Shown: positions 9,012 to 18,733, numbered from the stretch's first letter. The stretch: 64,000 nucleotides of DNA from Nostoc sp. CHAB 5824 (GCF_020829665.1 NZ_JAIVFT010000014.1:124001-188000), one strand, 5' to 3'. Translations and numbers: made by a program. Notes: generated by a model from the letters alone, not told the origin.

Positions 9012-10086
9012 GAAGCACTCCTAATTGAGAATGTTGCACGACTGAAATTTCTTTAAGCAAAAGCTCAACTAAGGTTGCAGTGTTAACTAAAATTTCTTCT
9101 CCTTGGGGAGACAAATCAGCTGTTCGGTATCCCTTAGCTAAAATTCGATCTTGCGCTGCAATAATCCGTTGGGCAGCTTGCACTTCTCCCCATTGCTGAA
9201 GCATTAAAGTACAGGCTCCGAGGGTTCCGAGGGGATTAGCAATTCCTAAGCCTGCAATGTCTGGGGCTGTACCATGAATCGCTTCGTACAGACCAAATCC
9301 ATCAGCGTTAAGACTTGCCGATCCTAATAAGCCAATTGAGCCAACTAATGCACCGCCAATATCGCTCAGAATATCTCCAAATAGATTCCCCGCTAAAATT
9401 ACATCAAACCGCTGCGGATTGAGAACCATTTGCATAGCTAAGTTATCTACCAGCATTTGCTCGACGACAACCCCTGAAAAGTGTGTAGCTTCTTCTTGAA
9501 CTAGACGAGTCCAAGGCAAATGAGGCAAGGCGTTTTCTTTGTGGGCTACTGTAAGTAATCCTCGGCGATATTGGGCTTGCTCTAAGGCCTTGCGAGCGAT
9601 CCGACGAATTTCTTCATCGTAATAGCGCATCGTATGGTATCCGTAATCTCCTCGATCGTCCGAGGAGCGTCCAGATGTCCCAAAATAGATTCCACTGACC
9701 AGTTCTCGAACGATGAGAATATCCAGTTCTTGAACTTTCTCTGGTCGAAGGCTAGATTTATGCAGGAGGCTTTTAACGCTACAGATCGGACGAAGATTGC
9801 AAAAAAAGTCGAAGTGCTTTCGGAGTTCTAGCAGTCCGCCTTGGGTAACCGCACCAAATACAATTCCATCGGCTCCATCGCACAGTTCGGCAGTGACTTG
9901 AGGGAAGTAACTACCAAATTCCTCAAAAGCAGTTGCTCCGAGCCAGCCATAGTCCATCTGTAAGCTAAATCCTTCAATTTTAGCGACGTGTTGCAGAATT
10001 TTTAAGGAAGCTTCCACAACCTCTGGCCCAATTCCTTCCCCAGGAATGGCGACAATTCGATAAGATGGTTTACCTAAAAACCCCAT
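8995..10086 (-). CDS. hphB: HphB: 3-benzylmalate dehydrogenase (LeuB-like)
   Basis: 363 aa, the usual length of an isopropylmalate dehydrogenase. Visible family features are the N-terminal IPGEGIGPEV nucleotide-binding start, the substrate loop RELVSGIYFG, KENALP in place of the more usual LeuB KANVL, the metal-binding stretch NLFGDILSD, and GLYEAIHGTAPDIAG. It oxidatively decarboxylates a 3-substituted malate with NAD. Divergent loop residues and the overlap with hphCD suggest the benzylmalate substrate rather than isopropylmalate. A Shine-Dalgarno GGAG precedes the ATG by about ten bases. The third gene of the pathway, hphA (2-benzylmalate synthase), is not in this window. Confidence 0.86.
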   Translation of the reverse strand: MGFLGKPSYRIVAIPGEGIGPEVVEASLKILQHVAKIEGFSLQMDYGWLGATAFEEFGSYFPQVTAELCDGADGIVFGAVTQGGLLELRKHFDFFCNLRPICSVKSLLHKSSLRPEKVQELDILIVRELVSGIYFGTSGRSSDDRGDYGYHTMRYYDEEIRRIARKALEQAQYRRGLLTVAHKENALPHLPWTRLVQEEATHFSGVVVEQMLVDNLAMQMVLNPQRFDVILAGNLFGDILSDIGGALVGSIGLLGSASLNADGFGLYEAIHGTAPDIAGLGIANPLGTLGACTLMLQQWGEVQAAQRIIAAQDRILAKGYRTADLSPQGEEILVNTATLVELLLKEISVVQHSQLGVLHESHR

Positions 10087-10142
10087 TTTGCTATAACTCC
10101 AATACCTGCTTGTTTTACATACTTATTCAGAAAAATTCAGAT

Positions 10143-12344
10143 TTAGTTTGTTAAAATATTACACAACTCATCGATTTGTTGGTTTTTTTCTTGAATCAGG
10201 ATGTTACCTAAAACTTCTAACTGCCGCAGATTTTCTGGCTTAGTATTATCTATTGCTTCTAATTCACTTTTTAAGAATGTTTGGAATCGATAATAAGAAG
10301 TTTTATTACCTTTATTGTTAGCCTCAAACAACCGTTCTAGTTCTCCAGCTACTACTTCACTACCACCATCAAGCACAATATTTAATAGTGGTTTTGCCCA
10401 TTGCATTAGTCCCCAATTTTTAACTTCGTCATAAGGGTAAATACTTGTCAGTGAACCAGTACCCAAGGATACTAATAAGATATCCTCTATATTCAGGAAC
10501 TGTTTGTTTTCTTGTCTACTAATTTGCGCTTCTAAAATAGCCAAATTAGCTGGGTTATTAGCGACTACTCCACCATCGACTAAAGTATAGAAGCCGTTGG
10601 TATTATGAGAACTTGCAACGCGATGGGGAGCAAAATAAGTCGGAGTCGCACTAGTTGCCAATGCCGCATCTGTCAGCGTAAAACCTCCGCATAACTTGCG
10701 AAACTTTTTCGATTCTGTCTGTTGTTTTTCCAGTTTGTTAGTAAAGAATATCGGGATTCGCTGCTCGATATCGTAGCTAGTTACAAAAACTTCTTTGAGA
10801 TTCTTTTCTAGAGGAGTATCACCAAAATATTGCCTGATAATTTCCTCTCTGCCTTCAGAAGAATATTTTGGTTGGACGAATATATCCTCTAACTGACCGA
10901 GTACTTTTTCCCAGAATGGTTCGTAAAATATCTCAGCCCCATACTCAAGATATATTTGCAGGAGATCCTTAGCACTATATTGGGCGCTTGGTGAGGTATC
11001 AGTTGCTTCTAAATCTAATCGGGGTTTAGTTAATCCGAGTGCCAGAATTCCTCCGCTGGAAGTGCCAGAAATTAAATCGAACAAGCTAAAAATCGGCTTT
11101 TGTGTCCGTTTTTCAATTTCTGCTAGTATCAGTGTTGGGATAATGCCCCGAATACCGCCTCCATCAATGGCAAGGATTTTATATTTGGGATTGGCTTTCG
11201 TATTCATAGTTTTTTGCGATCGCTCCTGAGTTAATGTTTGCGGTTGTTCCTGCTGTTGGATATTGCCTGGAACTTGGCTTTCGGTGGCTGTTTCGGCTTT
11301 CTCTCCCTTTGGCTGGGGGTTTGAAGGGATTTGGATATTGGTAGATTTTTCACCCTGTTTGTTTGTTCCTTTTTTTCCCTTACCTTCTCCTGTACTCAAT
11401 CCTGGAATGGGAGTTGGGAGAACGTTAGTTACTACAACGGGGAGGCTGTCTGTTAGGCTGCTTTGCCCACTTAAAGGAACTGTCGTAGAAACCTCAACGG
11501 CTACTGGTTTCAAGTCGGCTTCGCCAACATCAGTTACTTCAATGGAGAGAACTTCTGCAATGAACTGATTCATCTCTTCAGAACTGCTTGTTGTCTCGCT
11601 CTCATTCGATGATTGTGGGATAAGTTCGATGCTTGACGCTTCGCCTATCGCAAATGGAATTTGTGCTACATCCCAATTGGGATTGCCACGCAAGTTTCCA
11701 TCATGGCCATTTTCAGTCTGGTCTTTTACACTTGTCCCTTGTCCTTCGTTTAATGTCCAGTAAGCGACTAATCCTTGTTCATTTCCAACTAGAGGCTGAT
11801 AGCGATGCCTCTGGATTTCCACTGGGGGACAAGGGTAATTCCAGACGCTAATGTTAGCTAATTGACCTGTGAAATATATATTGTTGTGTAAAGTCGCGCC
11901 CAGAGTCACAGGACTAGTTGCTTTGTTTAAAGAGTCACCTGTAAAATGCCCAAAATATTCATGCTCATCAAGATATATGGTCAGTTGACCTTTATTAAAA
12001 ACAATGGCAAAGAAGTGCCATTGTCCAACAGTTAATTCTCCATTCCCAAAAGTTTTGATAACCCTCTCGACATTCTCATCAATGTATACATCTAGGTTTC
12101 CTAATTCACTGATGCCGAACTCAAAATTATCACTGTATCGAGATGAAGAACGGGCAAAAAACACATTGCGCGTCCCATAAGTAGTAGCTTTGTTTGTTAG
12201 CTGATGAGGATTCACCCATCCTGAAATCGTAAAAGCTGAATTCCCTTGAGCAAAAACACCATTAAAATCGCTTTTACCAAAATCTACATAATCATCTTGA
12301 CCATCAAATGTCAGAACTGATTGGCTATATACCTGGGTTTTCAC
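10143..12344 (-). CDS. LamG-patatin fusion: lectin-like domain plus patatin-type lipid acyl hydrolase
   Basis: 733 aa from a GTG start at 12344, chosen because GGGAG lies 11 bases upstream and the LamG fold starts directly after it; an in-frame TTG at 12404 adds 20 unlikely residues. Residues about 10-230 form a LamG/concanavalin-like domain (FDGQDDYVDFG, TISGWVNP, GQLANISVWN). A low-complexity linker rich in Ser, Lys, Gly and Gln (about 235-385) follows. The patatin domain (about 388-620) shows the oxyanion loop DGGGIRG near 394, the nucleophile elbow GTSSGG near 427 and the dyad DGG near 590. It should cleave acyl chains from lipids. No signal peptide is seen, so it may act in the cytosol. 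It is 57 bases upstream of hphB, on the same strand; a link to the peptide cluster is unproven. Confidence 0.88.
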   Translation of the reverse strand: MKTQVYSQSVLTFDGQDDYVDFGKSDFNGVFAQGNSAFTISGWVNPHQLTNKATTYGTRNVFFARSSSRYSDNFEFGISELGNLDVYIDENVERVIKTFGNGELTVGQWHFFAIVFNKGQLTIYLDEHEYFGHFTGDSLNKATSPVTLGATLHNNIYFTGQLANISVWNYPCPPVEIQRHRYQPLVGNEQGLVAYWTLNEGQGTSVKDQTENGHDGNLRGNPNWDVAQIPFAIGEASSIELIPQSSNESETTSSSEEMNQFIAEVLSIEVTDVGEADLKPVAVEVSTTVPLSGQSSLTDSLPVVVTNVLPTPIPGLSTGEGKGKKGTNKQGEKSTNIQIPSNPQPKGEKAETATESQVPGNIQQQEQPQTLTQERSQKTMNTKANPKYKILAIDGGGIRGIIPTLILAEIEKRTQKPIFSLFDLISGTSSGGILALGLTKPRLDLEATDTSPSAQYSAKDLLQIYLEYGAEIFYEPFWEKVLGQLEDIFVQPKYSSEGREEIIRQYFGDTPLEKNLKEVFVTSYDIEQRIPIFFTNKLEKQQTESKKFRKLCGGFTLTDAALATSATPTYFAPHRVASSHNTNGFYTLVDGGVVANNPANLAILEAQISRQENKQFLNIEDILLVSLGTGSLTSIYPYDEVKNWGLMQWAKPLLNIVLDGGSEVVAGELERLFEANNKGNKTSYYRFQTFLKSELEAIDNTKPENLRQLEVLGNILIQEKNQQIDELCNILTN

Positions 12345-12540
12345 GATATTATAATCTCCCAATAAGATAAATCGTAATTCGTAGTTAATAAATGTAATAG
12401 ACAAATAGGTGGTTTTTCAATATTGATAACTACAAGCAAGCAATAACGAATAATTAAAGATTTTTAGTAAGTAAAAAAACTTTATTAAGAGCCAATTGTT
12501 ATTAATTTTATATTGCATAATATAGTTTAATTTATTCTGA

Positions 12541-12713
12541 CTCCCTTAGTGGTTGTTTGAAAAGGGTTTCGCTGTGACTTTAGGCACTTTTAGATCCCCC
12601 CTAACCCCCCTTAAAAAGGGGGGAACCAGAATCAAAGTCTCCCTTTTTAAGGGAGATTTAGAGGGATCTAAAACTTTTGATACCAACAAGAGGACTTTTC
12701 AAACATCCTCTTA
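12541..12713. repeat. MITE-like nested inverted repeat
   Basis: The outer arms TGTTTGAAAAG (near 12555) and CTTTTCAAACA (near 12693) are complementary. Inside are a second pair, TAGATCCCCC near 12591 and its complement near 12663, and C-rich/G-rich hairpins flanking TTAAAAAGG. The structure has no coding potential and resembles the short palindromic elements common in Nostoc genomes. Confidence 0.65.
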
Positions 12714-12922
12714 CTTAGCTTGTTGGTAAACATGTTGAACTACCTCTGTTAACCGTGTCTTTGCTTCAATTGGGTTATTTCGGCAAAAGCTAGAAACCTC
12801 TATTTTTGACGATGGTATTGTTAAATAAAATAGATTTTTTTTAACCAACGTGCTTAACCTAGACTTTCAAATAATCTCAGCTTTATCTAGAAAATGCAAT
12901 AGCAGATAAGACAATACGAGTG

Positions 12923-13022
12923 GACAGTTAAGACAATGGAAGTGGACAGTTAAGACAGTTAAGACAGTTAAGACAGTTAAGTTAACAGTTAAGTAGACAG
13001 TTAAGACAGTTAAGACAGTTAA
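12923..13022. repeat. Tandem 9-bp repeat, unit ACAGTTAAG
   Basis: About ten copies of ACAGTTAAG, some separated by short spacers (GACAATGGAAGTGG, GTTA, TAG). It is of the short tandemly repeated repetitive (STRR) type known from heterocyst-forming cyanobacteria. The flanking sequence to 13833 has no convincing gene. Confidence 0.85.
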
Positions 13023-13833
13023 GCAAATAATTAAAATATTTAAAACAGTTAATAAAGAATAATTACCAACAATAACTTATTTGTATCTGGAGAGTCGTAC
13101 AATTGGTGATCATTAAAGAGTGTTATAAAATAGAGCAGAAAGTTGTCAAGCAATGGTTGTAGCGATAAGCAAGCTTTGAGCGATATTTAACAAACTTTCA
13201 AGCATAAGTGTAGTCGGAATTAAGTTAGATTCAAGTAATAACCCAAGTTACGGGTTATTAAATACAAATATACTATTGAATGCGATCGCGGATTCCAAAG
13301 TGGTGATTGCCTTAGGTACAATCACTACTTTGACTAAAAGCAAAAGTACAGTATTTGAAAAAATTAAGTATTAAATAAAACTCATTTAAAGCGACTTTAA
13401 CAAAACTACAAGGTGCGATTACAGTTTTGAGAAAGGCTGAAACGCTTATTCTGTGGTCATTAATAAAGAAAACTTCAGATTAAAATCAGTACATGGGCAG
13501 GATTATGGCTACTTTTTTCAACTTTTATTACTTGATCGGTTCCCCAAATGTAATGTATTATGACCGTGTAATAATACCTAAAAAAATCTTTCGCCTTTAA
13601 CCAGAGGTAAAAGAGTTTTTGTTACAAGTTTCTGTGTCAGTAATCACATGAACATTGCCAAGCTAACTAAATGTCAATAATGTTTATCCTGTAAACACTC
13701 CAAGTCAAGGTCTTCACTATTGTCTCATGTCTAAAAGCTCACTATCTTGGCTTTGGTAGTAGTATAAATTGATACTATTGTGAAATGTAAACTAAAAGTT
13801 GCTTTTATTTATTGTCATTTAGGAATTTAATTC
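13023..13833. other. Gene-free AT-rich stretch upstream of the methyltransferase
   Basis: No open frame with coding character was seen on either strand. It contains a short imperfect duplication around the words for ACAATCACTACTTTG and AATCACCACTTTGG (13296-13333, inverted) and one HIP1-like site. A plausible promoter for the next gene lies near 13755-13790 (AT-rich with TATAAATTG), but no consensus -35 box is evident. Confidence 0.4.
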
Positions 13834-14664
13834 ATGAATAAGGAAACTTTTACACATCCCTCTGCAAACTACAAATTTAGTGAAGATAAGTTTGCTGTAG
13901 AAGATGAATTGGAGTCTTTGAAATACTTCGAGGCACAAGTCAAAGAATCGGAGAAGTACTGGCGCCGCTTAAAGGGCCGTCCGGACTTCTCCGGTAAAGT
14001 CGTCCTCGAGATCGGCTGTGGACATGGCGCACTGTCCATTGATGCAGCCATTTCGGGAGCGCAGCGGGTGATTGGTCTTGACCTCATCAGTAACCGGATC
14101 GCGTTTGCCCGCCGTATCGTAGCGGAACGCTACCCAAATATCGCTAACAAAATAGAGTTTCATCACTTGGACATTGACAACCTGACGACGCTTGACGGCC
14201 AGGTAGATATCGTCATTTCCAAAGACACTTTTGAACACATCATGGGCATTGATCGAATTCTTCTTTCAATAAAACGGGTTCTAAGGCAAGGGGGCTTACT
14301 AATAACTGGTTTTAGTCCACTTTACTACAGCCCTTTTGGCGATCATGGATTTCACGCAATCGGACAGCGCATCAAGATACCATGGGCGCATCTCATTATT
14401 GGCGATGCGCGTGTTGTTGCAGCTTATAATAAATGCCATCCCGGAATCGAGTGCCATTCGATCTATGACCTTGGACTTAATAAACTCAAGCGCCGCGACT
14501 ACTTGCAAGCCTTTGATAAAGCCGGATTTGTGATTGTTAGTGAGAGAGTAAATGCTGTAGAAGGGGCTTCTAAACTGATGCCATTGCTTCACCTTTTGAA
14601 TAAAGTTCCTGGGCTTGAAGACTACACAACTGTCAATATGTACGTTGTGGCCCGTAAGACCTAG
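13834..14664 (+). CDS. Class I SAM-dependent methyltransferase
   Basis: 276 aa. The SAM-binding motif I reads VVLEIGCGHGALS (near residues 50-62), followed by GLDL as motif II and DIVISKDTFEH as the post-II/motif III region, so this is a Rossmann-fold methyltransferase of the type that acts on small molecules. The substrate cannot be read. The segment from about 13960 to 14260 is clearly richer in G and C than its surroundings (for example repeated GCC, CGC and ACC codons), unlike neighbouring genes, which suggests acquisition from another lineage. It stands alone between long intergenic spacers and ends before a strong terminator. Confidence 0.85.
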   Translation: MNKETFTHPSANYKFSEDKFAVEDELESLKYFEAQVKESEKYWRRLKGRPDFSGKVVLEIGCGHGALSIDAAISGAQRVIGLDLISNRIAFARRIVAERYPNIANKIEFHHLDIDNLTTLDGQVDIVISKDTFEHIMGIDRILLSIKRVLRQGGLLITGFSPLYYSPFGDHGFHAIGQRIKIPWAHLIIGDARVVAAYNKCHPGIECHSIYDLGLNKLKRRDYLQAFDKAGFVIVSERVNAVEGASKLMPLLHLLNKVPGLEDYTTVNMYVVARKT

Positions 14665-14708
14665 TAGCTTATCTAACGGTATTAAACCCACGGTCTAGGA
14701 GAAAAGTC

Positions 14709-14750
14709 AACACCCTACACTGCGTTGAAGCACAGTGTAGGGTGTTTTTT
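14709..14750 (+). terminator. Rho-independent terminator of the methyltransferase gene
   Basis: A perfect stem CACCCTACACTG / CAGTGTAGGGTG with a short loop is followed by TTTTTT. It begins 45 bases after the methyltransferase stop codon. Confidence 0.88.
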
Positions 14751-14992
14751 GTAAAAATAAACGATTTATATCATGTCCGGCCGATTAGTTATGATTCGGT
14801 GCATCTGTACAAAAACCTGAAAACTCTTTCTCCCCCTGCCCCCAAGAGTCTTAATGATAAGTCTTTAACCGGACACTATATTATACATTTACCATCTGTC
14901 GCATTCTTTTTTGAAATTGGTATTAGCTCCAAAAAAGTCGCAGCTAAGGCATCCTTATATCTAAAACAAGGCGTGATTTTGAATTTCTTAGA

Positions 14993-15895
14993 TTACTTCG
15001 CTCCAGTTTCAAAGCTAATTTGCTCAGACTTATAGGCTGGTGGCTCGACGTGAATTAAAACCCTGACTGGACGGAACCGTTCTTCTAATCGGCTTTCTAC
15101 TTCTTCGGTGATGTGGTGAGCAGTTTCTACATCTGATGCCTCTACTATTAAATGCATTTCAATGAACACTTGACGACCAAGAACACCGCGAGAAGCGATC
15201 GCATGACAGTTAATTACACCTGGAACAGAAGTAGCGATCGCATGAATTGCTTCTGGTGCGATCGCCATTTGATCCACAAGCCAAGGCAAATTCTCTTTTA
15301 AAACTGACCAACCACTCCAAAATACCAACAAGGCGACAGGAAAAGCTAACACCAAATCCATCCATTGATAACCTAGCCAAACTCCTATCAAGCCGCCAAT
15401 TACAGAAATTGTCACCCAAATATCGCTCATAGTATGTGTCGCGTCCGCTATGAGAATTGAGCTACCTACCCGCCTACCCACACTACGTTCGTAAAATGCC
15501 ACAAAAATATTCACGCCCAACACAATTAGTAATAACCACAATTCAGGTGGCGATATTTTCACAGGTTCACTACCTTTGAGAATTCGCTCGATTGCTCCTT
15601 GCAGAATTTCAAAACAGGCTATTCCTAAAAACGAGGCTATTCCTAAAGCTCCCACAGCTTCAAATTTGCTGTGTCCGTAGGGATGCTCGCGATCGGGTAG
15701 TGGAGAAGAAAATTTACTCGCAATTAATCCTAAAACATTGTTGGCGCTATCTGTCACACTATGCAAGGCATCAGCTAGCAAACTCAAAGAACCTGTCCAG
15801 TAGCCCACAAGTGCTTTCAATCCCATTACAAACAGGTTGAGCAGTAGAGTAATAATTAAAACCTTTCGCACTTCGGCGCGGTTATCGTAAGTCAT
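14993..15895 (-). CDS. Cation diffusion facilitator metal exporter
   Basis: 300 aa. About six hydrophobic segments span residues 10-210, then a cytosolic C-terminal domain (about 215-290). Metal-binding pairs are visible: HSVTD in the second helix and HTMSD in the fifth, the two HxxxD motifs typical of zinc-transporting CDF proteins. The amphipathic PYGHSKFEAVG loop between helices 2 and 3 is characteristic of the family. It should exchange cytoplasmic Zn(II) (or Co/Cd) for protons. Preceded by a 240-base spacer after the terminator and transcribed alone. Metal choice is inference from the ligand set. Confidence 0.92.
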   Translation of the reverse strand: MTYDNRAEVRKVLIITLLLNLFVMGLKALVGYWTGSLSLLADALHSVTDSANNVLGLIASKFSSPLPDREHPYGHSKFEAVGALGIASFLGIACFEILQGAIERILKGSEPVKISPPELWLLLIVLGVNIFVAFYERSVGRRVGSSILIADATHTMSDIWVTISVIGGLIGVWLGYQWMDLVLAFPVALLVFWSGWSVLKENLPWLVDQMAIAPEAIHAIATSVPGVINCHAIASRGVLGRQVFIEMHLIVEASDVETAHHITEEVESRLEERFRPVRVLIHVEPPAYKSEQISFETGAK

Positions 15896-16360
15896 AGATA
15901 ATTTATCACATCAAGTTCTATGACTTCTAATGTAGAACTCAAAATATAAATAAACACAAATAAAGTGTATCAAAGTCTTACGCAGTAAGAATTAAGTCTC
16001 TCTATAGTCTCTATGTTTTATACCAATTTATTGAGATTGTTTTTAACTAACAGCAGCTACAACCTGGATAGGCATTAGTAATGGCTTTACAGATAACAGC
16101 GGATTTTTAGCATTAATTATAGGGGGATTTTAATTAATTTTGTTATTCATACATCCGCTTAGGTCATACCCAATAGTATTCAAAGATATTATGACGACCA
16201 TCAGTGATCTGTACTTACTCCGGATAATTAACGAGCTTAACGAGTTTTGTTTACTAGCTTATAAAGATAAGGAAGCCCGCGTTTACTCAAAAAATGGTCA
16301 AGATTGGAGGAACGAAATCTGACAGTTTCCACCTCAGATGCTGATACGACACCAAATAAG
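15896..16360. other. Intergenic region with no supported gene
   Basis: AT-rich; contains a short open frame from an ATG at 16191 of 43 codons that has no recognisable family or good ribosome binding site. Nothing else is supported. Confidence 0.35.
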
Positions 16361-16470
16361 TGGACTTCTTGCAAAAGTGGGGAAAAGGGGAAGGGGAAAA
16401 GGGATAAAATTTTCCTTTTCCCTTGCCCTTTCCCTACAAGAGTGCAAAAGGGACTTTTGCAAGAGGTCTA
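16361..16470. repeat. Dispersed inverted-repeat element, copy 1
   Basis: The left end GGACTTCTTGCAAAAGT and right end ACTTTTGCAAGAGGTC are near-perfect inverted repeats enclosing a purine-rich then pyrimidine-rich core that also pairs. A second copy lies at 26711-26814. In this copy the termini are embedded in a further inverted pair, ACGACAC (near 16346) and GTGTCGT (16471-16477). Confidence 0.8.
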
Positions 16471-16478
16471 GTGTCGTC

Positions 16479-16737
16479 CTAGTTTGGCCACGCTTGCAAC
16501 GCTGTGTCTACAACCCGCAGTAGTTCGGTTCGAGTGGCTTCGGTCGTGGCCAGGGCTGAAATTCCACAATTAAAGGTGGCATTGGTCACAAGCGGCTCGC
16601 GTGGTCTGGGGACGGCTTCGCAGCCTGATTCGGCAGCCACAGAAAAATTAATAAAAGTCCGCTCAGGGGCGCATTCTCGAAAAAGTCGGCTTCGCTGCCG
16701 TCGATTTGGGCTGCTTGGTCTCTTCTTCCAGTAAGAT
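16479..16737 (-). other. GC-rich segment with an open frame lacking a start codon
   Basis: The minus strand is open for about 85 codons (ending ...LQAWPN then TAG) without any ATG or good start, and the plus strand is also open from 16504. Base composition is markedly GC-richer than the flanks. It looks like a remnant of an inserted repeat or decayed gene; no family was recognised. Confidence 0.25.
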
Positions 16738-16770
16738 TAGTACTTATCAATAAGTTTTAAGAAAAAACAG

Positions 16771-17124
16771 ATGTCTTCAATTCCTCTAACATTGAACCTA
16801 ATTGAAGGTTCTGTCTCCTTCAGTTTTTCACCCCAAGCAGCACGAGAATTAAAGGCCGCGACGGATAAACTGATGGAGCGCTTGAAAGCTGTCGCCGCTA
16901 AACCCACTCCTGGGGGCGGTAAAGTTACTCCCCAGCCTCCTTTGGAATATCGTTATACGGGTGAAGTATTTTTAGAAATTTTTTGTAATCCTAATATCTG
17001 GCCGACACCCTTCGCAGCCAAAGTTTTGCTGACTGTCCGCAATGTTAACATCCGCTTGACTACTGAAGCTGAACTTACGCGCATCATTGAAGACATTAAT
17101 CAGTATTTAGAGCAAGTAGGATAA
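16771..17124 (+). CDS. Conserved cyanobacterial protein of unknown function
   Basis: 117 aa. Features: a hydrophilic N-terminal half with an amphipathic helix (residues 22-42), a Pro/Gly-rich linker (about 44-58), and a C-terminal beta-rich segment (EYRYTGEVFLEIFCNP) with a final helix. No signal peptide or membrane segment. Codon usage matches housekeeping neighbours, and it has the look of a small conserved soluble protein, but I cannot name a function. Confidence 0.65.
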   Translation: MSSIPLTLNLIEGSVSFSFSPQAARELKAATDKLMERLKAVAAKPTPGGGKVTPQPPLEYRYTGEVFLEIFCNPNIWPTPFAAKVLLTVRNVNIRLTTEAELTRIIEDINQYLEQVG

Positions 17125-17280
17125 TACTTCACATGGTTTTTCTATGCTTTTCGAGATTTTTTAAGAAAAAATACTATACAAATTTTGGATTTTACGAAAG
17201 TTGAGCCAGTTGCTTGCAGAGGTTCCTGACGATCAAGTACTTACTAACGTTGCCCTATCTCTTGTAGCAACTGGTTTCGG

Positions 17281-17442
17281 TTAACCCGACTTAGCAAACT
17301 TTTCAAGACAGATTTTGGCTTTGAACAGGAAGCAGACTATCGCTTCTCTCAAATTAAGCGATGCTACGAATTGCGAGTCAAAAGTGAAGTTCCTACACTT
17401 CTATTGAATCAATGTAGGAACGTCACAGAATCTACATACTAG
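17281..17442 (+). pseudogene. Possible gene remnant without a start codon
   Basis: An open frame of 53 codons (RLSKLFKTDFGFEQEADY... ending VTESTY) has coding-like composition but no start codon, and a different frame upstream (17190-17279, ...LTNVALSLVATGFG then TAA) also looks coding-like. It could be a frameshifted remnant. No family recognised. Confidence 0.22.
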
Positions 17443-17679
17443 ACTCAAGCTGTAGCACGAGATATGCAGAACAAATGGTTCTGATGCCTACTTTAACTTG
17501 AAAAGCTGTATAAATTCAGACTCTAATACTTGTGGGTTAATGAAAAACGCAAGATTCTATATGGGGCAATGCTCATCAAAAACGAGAGATTATCCCCCAG
17601 ATTGGGCGTTGAATCGTTGATTGTGACATCCACAAATCGAAAATAAACTCCCAATCCCAAATTTGAAATCAAACATTGA

Positions 17680-17916
17680 TTAGTCGTTGTCCCACTGTTC
17701 ACGACCAATTAGGTCGCCAATGCGATCGCGTAACAAAAAGTCACATTTCTCTAATTCACATTCAACGCAAACCCACTCTCTCGCTGGAATGTATTGGCAG
17801 AGGCTATATATTGGCTGTTGTCGGCTAACCATTCCTTTTTGCACCAGTCGGCGTGCTTCGTCTTGAATCACATCTAGAGAGTAGTAATTGATAGAAGGCA
17901 CCGTATTCACACTCAT
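17680..17916 (-). CDS. DUF4327 family protein
   Basis: 78 aa. Recognised from QPIYSLCQYIPAREWVCVE and the following CELEKCDFLLRDRIGDL, the core of the cyanobacterial DUF4327 family, at full family length. Two closely spaced cysteines (CVECELEKC) could bind metal. Role unknown. The downstream ORF 17523-17708 overlaps it and has no coding character. Confidence 0.85.
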   Translation of the reverse strand: MSVNTVPSINYYSLDVIQDEARRLVQKGMVSRQQPIYSLCQYIPAREWVCVECELEKCDFLLRDRIGDLIGREQWDND

Positions 17917-18702
17917 GGTTTTTACTCACAAATTAACACTTACGATAGTGTTCCCGTTAATAATTAGGAACAAACATGACAGAATTTAGACTTGTGGCTA
18001 GGATTTTGTAGTTTGCTATACGGAACTATTTTTATTTTGACGCTACATATCCTGAAATTATCTCAAGAAATGTTAAGAAAGTCAACGAATCCTGACATTT
18101 GGCGAAATTCCGCTTTACAAAAAAAATTCCGAGTAGTTAACTTAACCTGCTATGGCGGCTGTATGATTTTTATTCAACAAGTCTGAAAGTCTTGCGATTA
18201 CTGTCTTTAGGCAAGATTTGGTGGGTGAGAACAATTTATATCGCGTAGGCGTAGCCCGCCGCAGGCATCGCTTACATATCAAATAATCACCTTAAAGCCG
18301 GATTTAGAACTGCTGGTATTTATCTAAGGGTAAACAACACAAGAATTTTTGTCAGATACTAGGGTATAAAGTGTTGCAAAACATAACGGCTAAAGTACAC
18401 TACGAAGGCTTTTACCATAACATCTGTTAATTATTTCTTAAGTAAAACCGTAATTGCTTGGTTATGTTCAGCACTGATATCACACAGTTTTCTTTTGATA
18501 AACATCTGTAGAAGGGTAGAGTAATACTAATTCGTAATTAGAACACACATAGAAAATGCTTGAGGCGAGCAGCGTTTATGCATCTGCACAGAAGGGTTGG
18601 TACTCCTACAGCGCTTTTGCAGTAGAGTAAGAACGAAAGCCTAGACAAATAGAAAGCGTATACATGCAACTACCGATCCCTGAAGTAGGTTATGGTCATA
18701 TT
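17917..18702. other. Intergenic region, nothing supported except a HIP1-type palindromic repeat
   Basis: A dispersed repeat word GCGTAGGCGTAGCCCGCC...GGCATCGC lies at about 18243-18272; related words occur at 6090, 63110 and 63750. An open frame at 17992-18186 has no family resemblance and starts poorly. No RNA gene recognised. Confidence 0.4.
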
Positions 18703-18733
18703 AAAACAGACGCGATCTAGTCACGTCTGTAAA
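18703..18733 (-). terminator. Terminator of rbfA
   Basis: On the minus strand ACAGACGTG / CGCGTCTGT form a stem with a short loop followed by TTTTAAT. It lies about 60 bases beyond the rbfA stop codon. Confidence 0.6.

Noticed and set aside
11263..11851. Plus-strand frames opposite the LamG-patatin gene
   Set aside because: Shadows of the coding strand in a Pro/Ser-rich linker.
12541..13022. CRISPR array
   Set aside because: Repeats are 9 bp and tandem, with no constant spacers or cas genes; tandem short repeats explain it.
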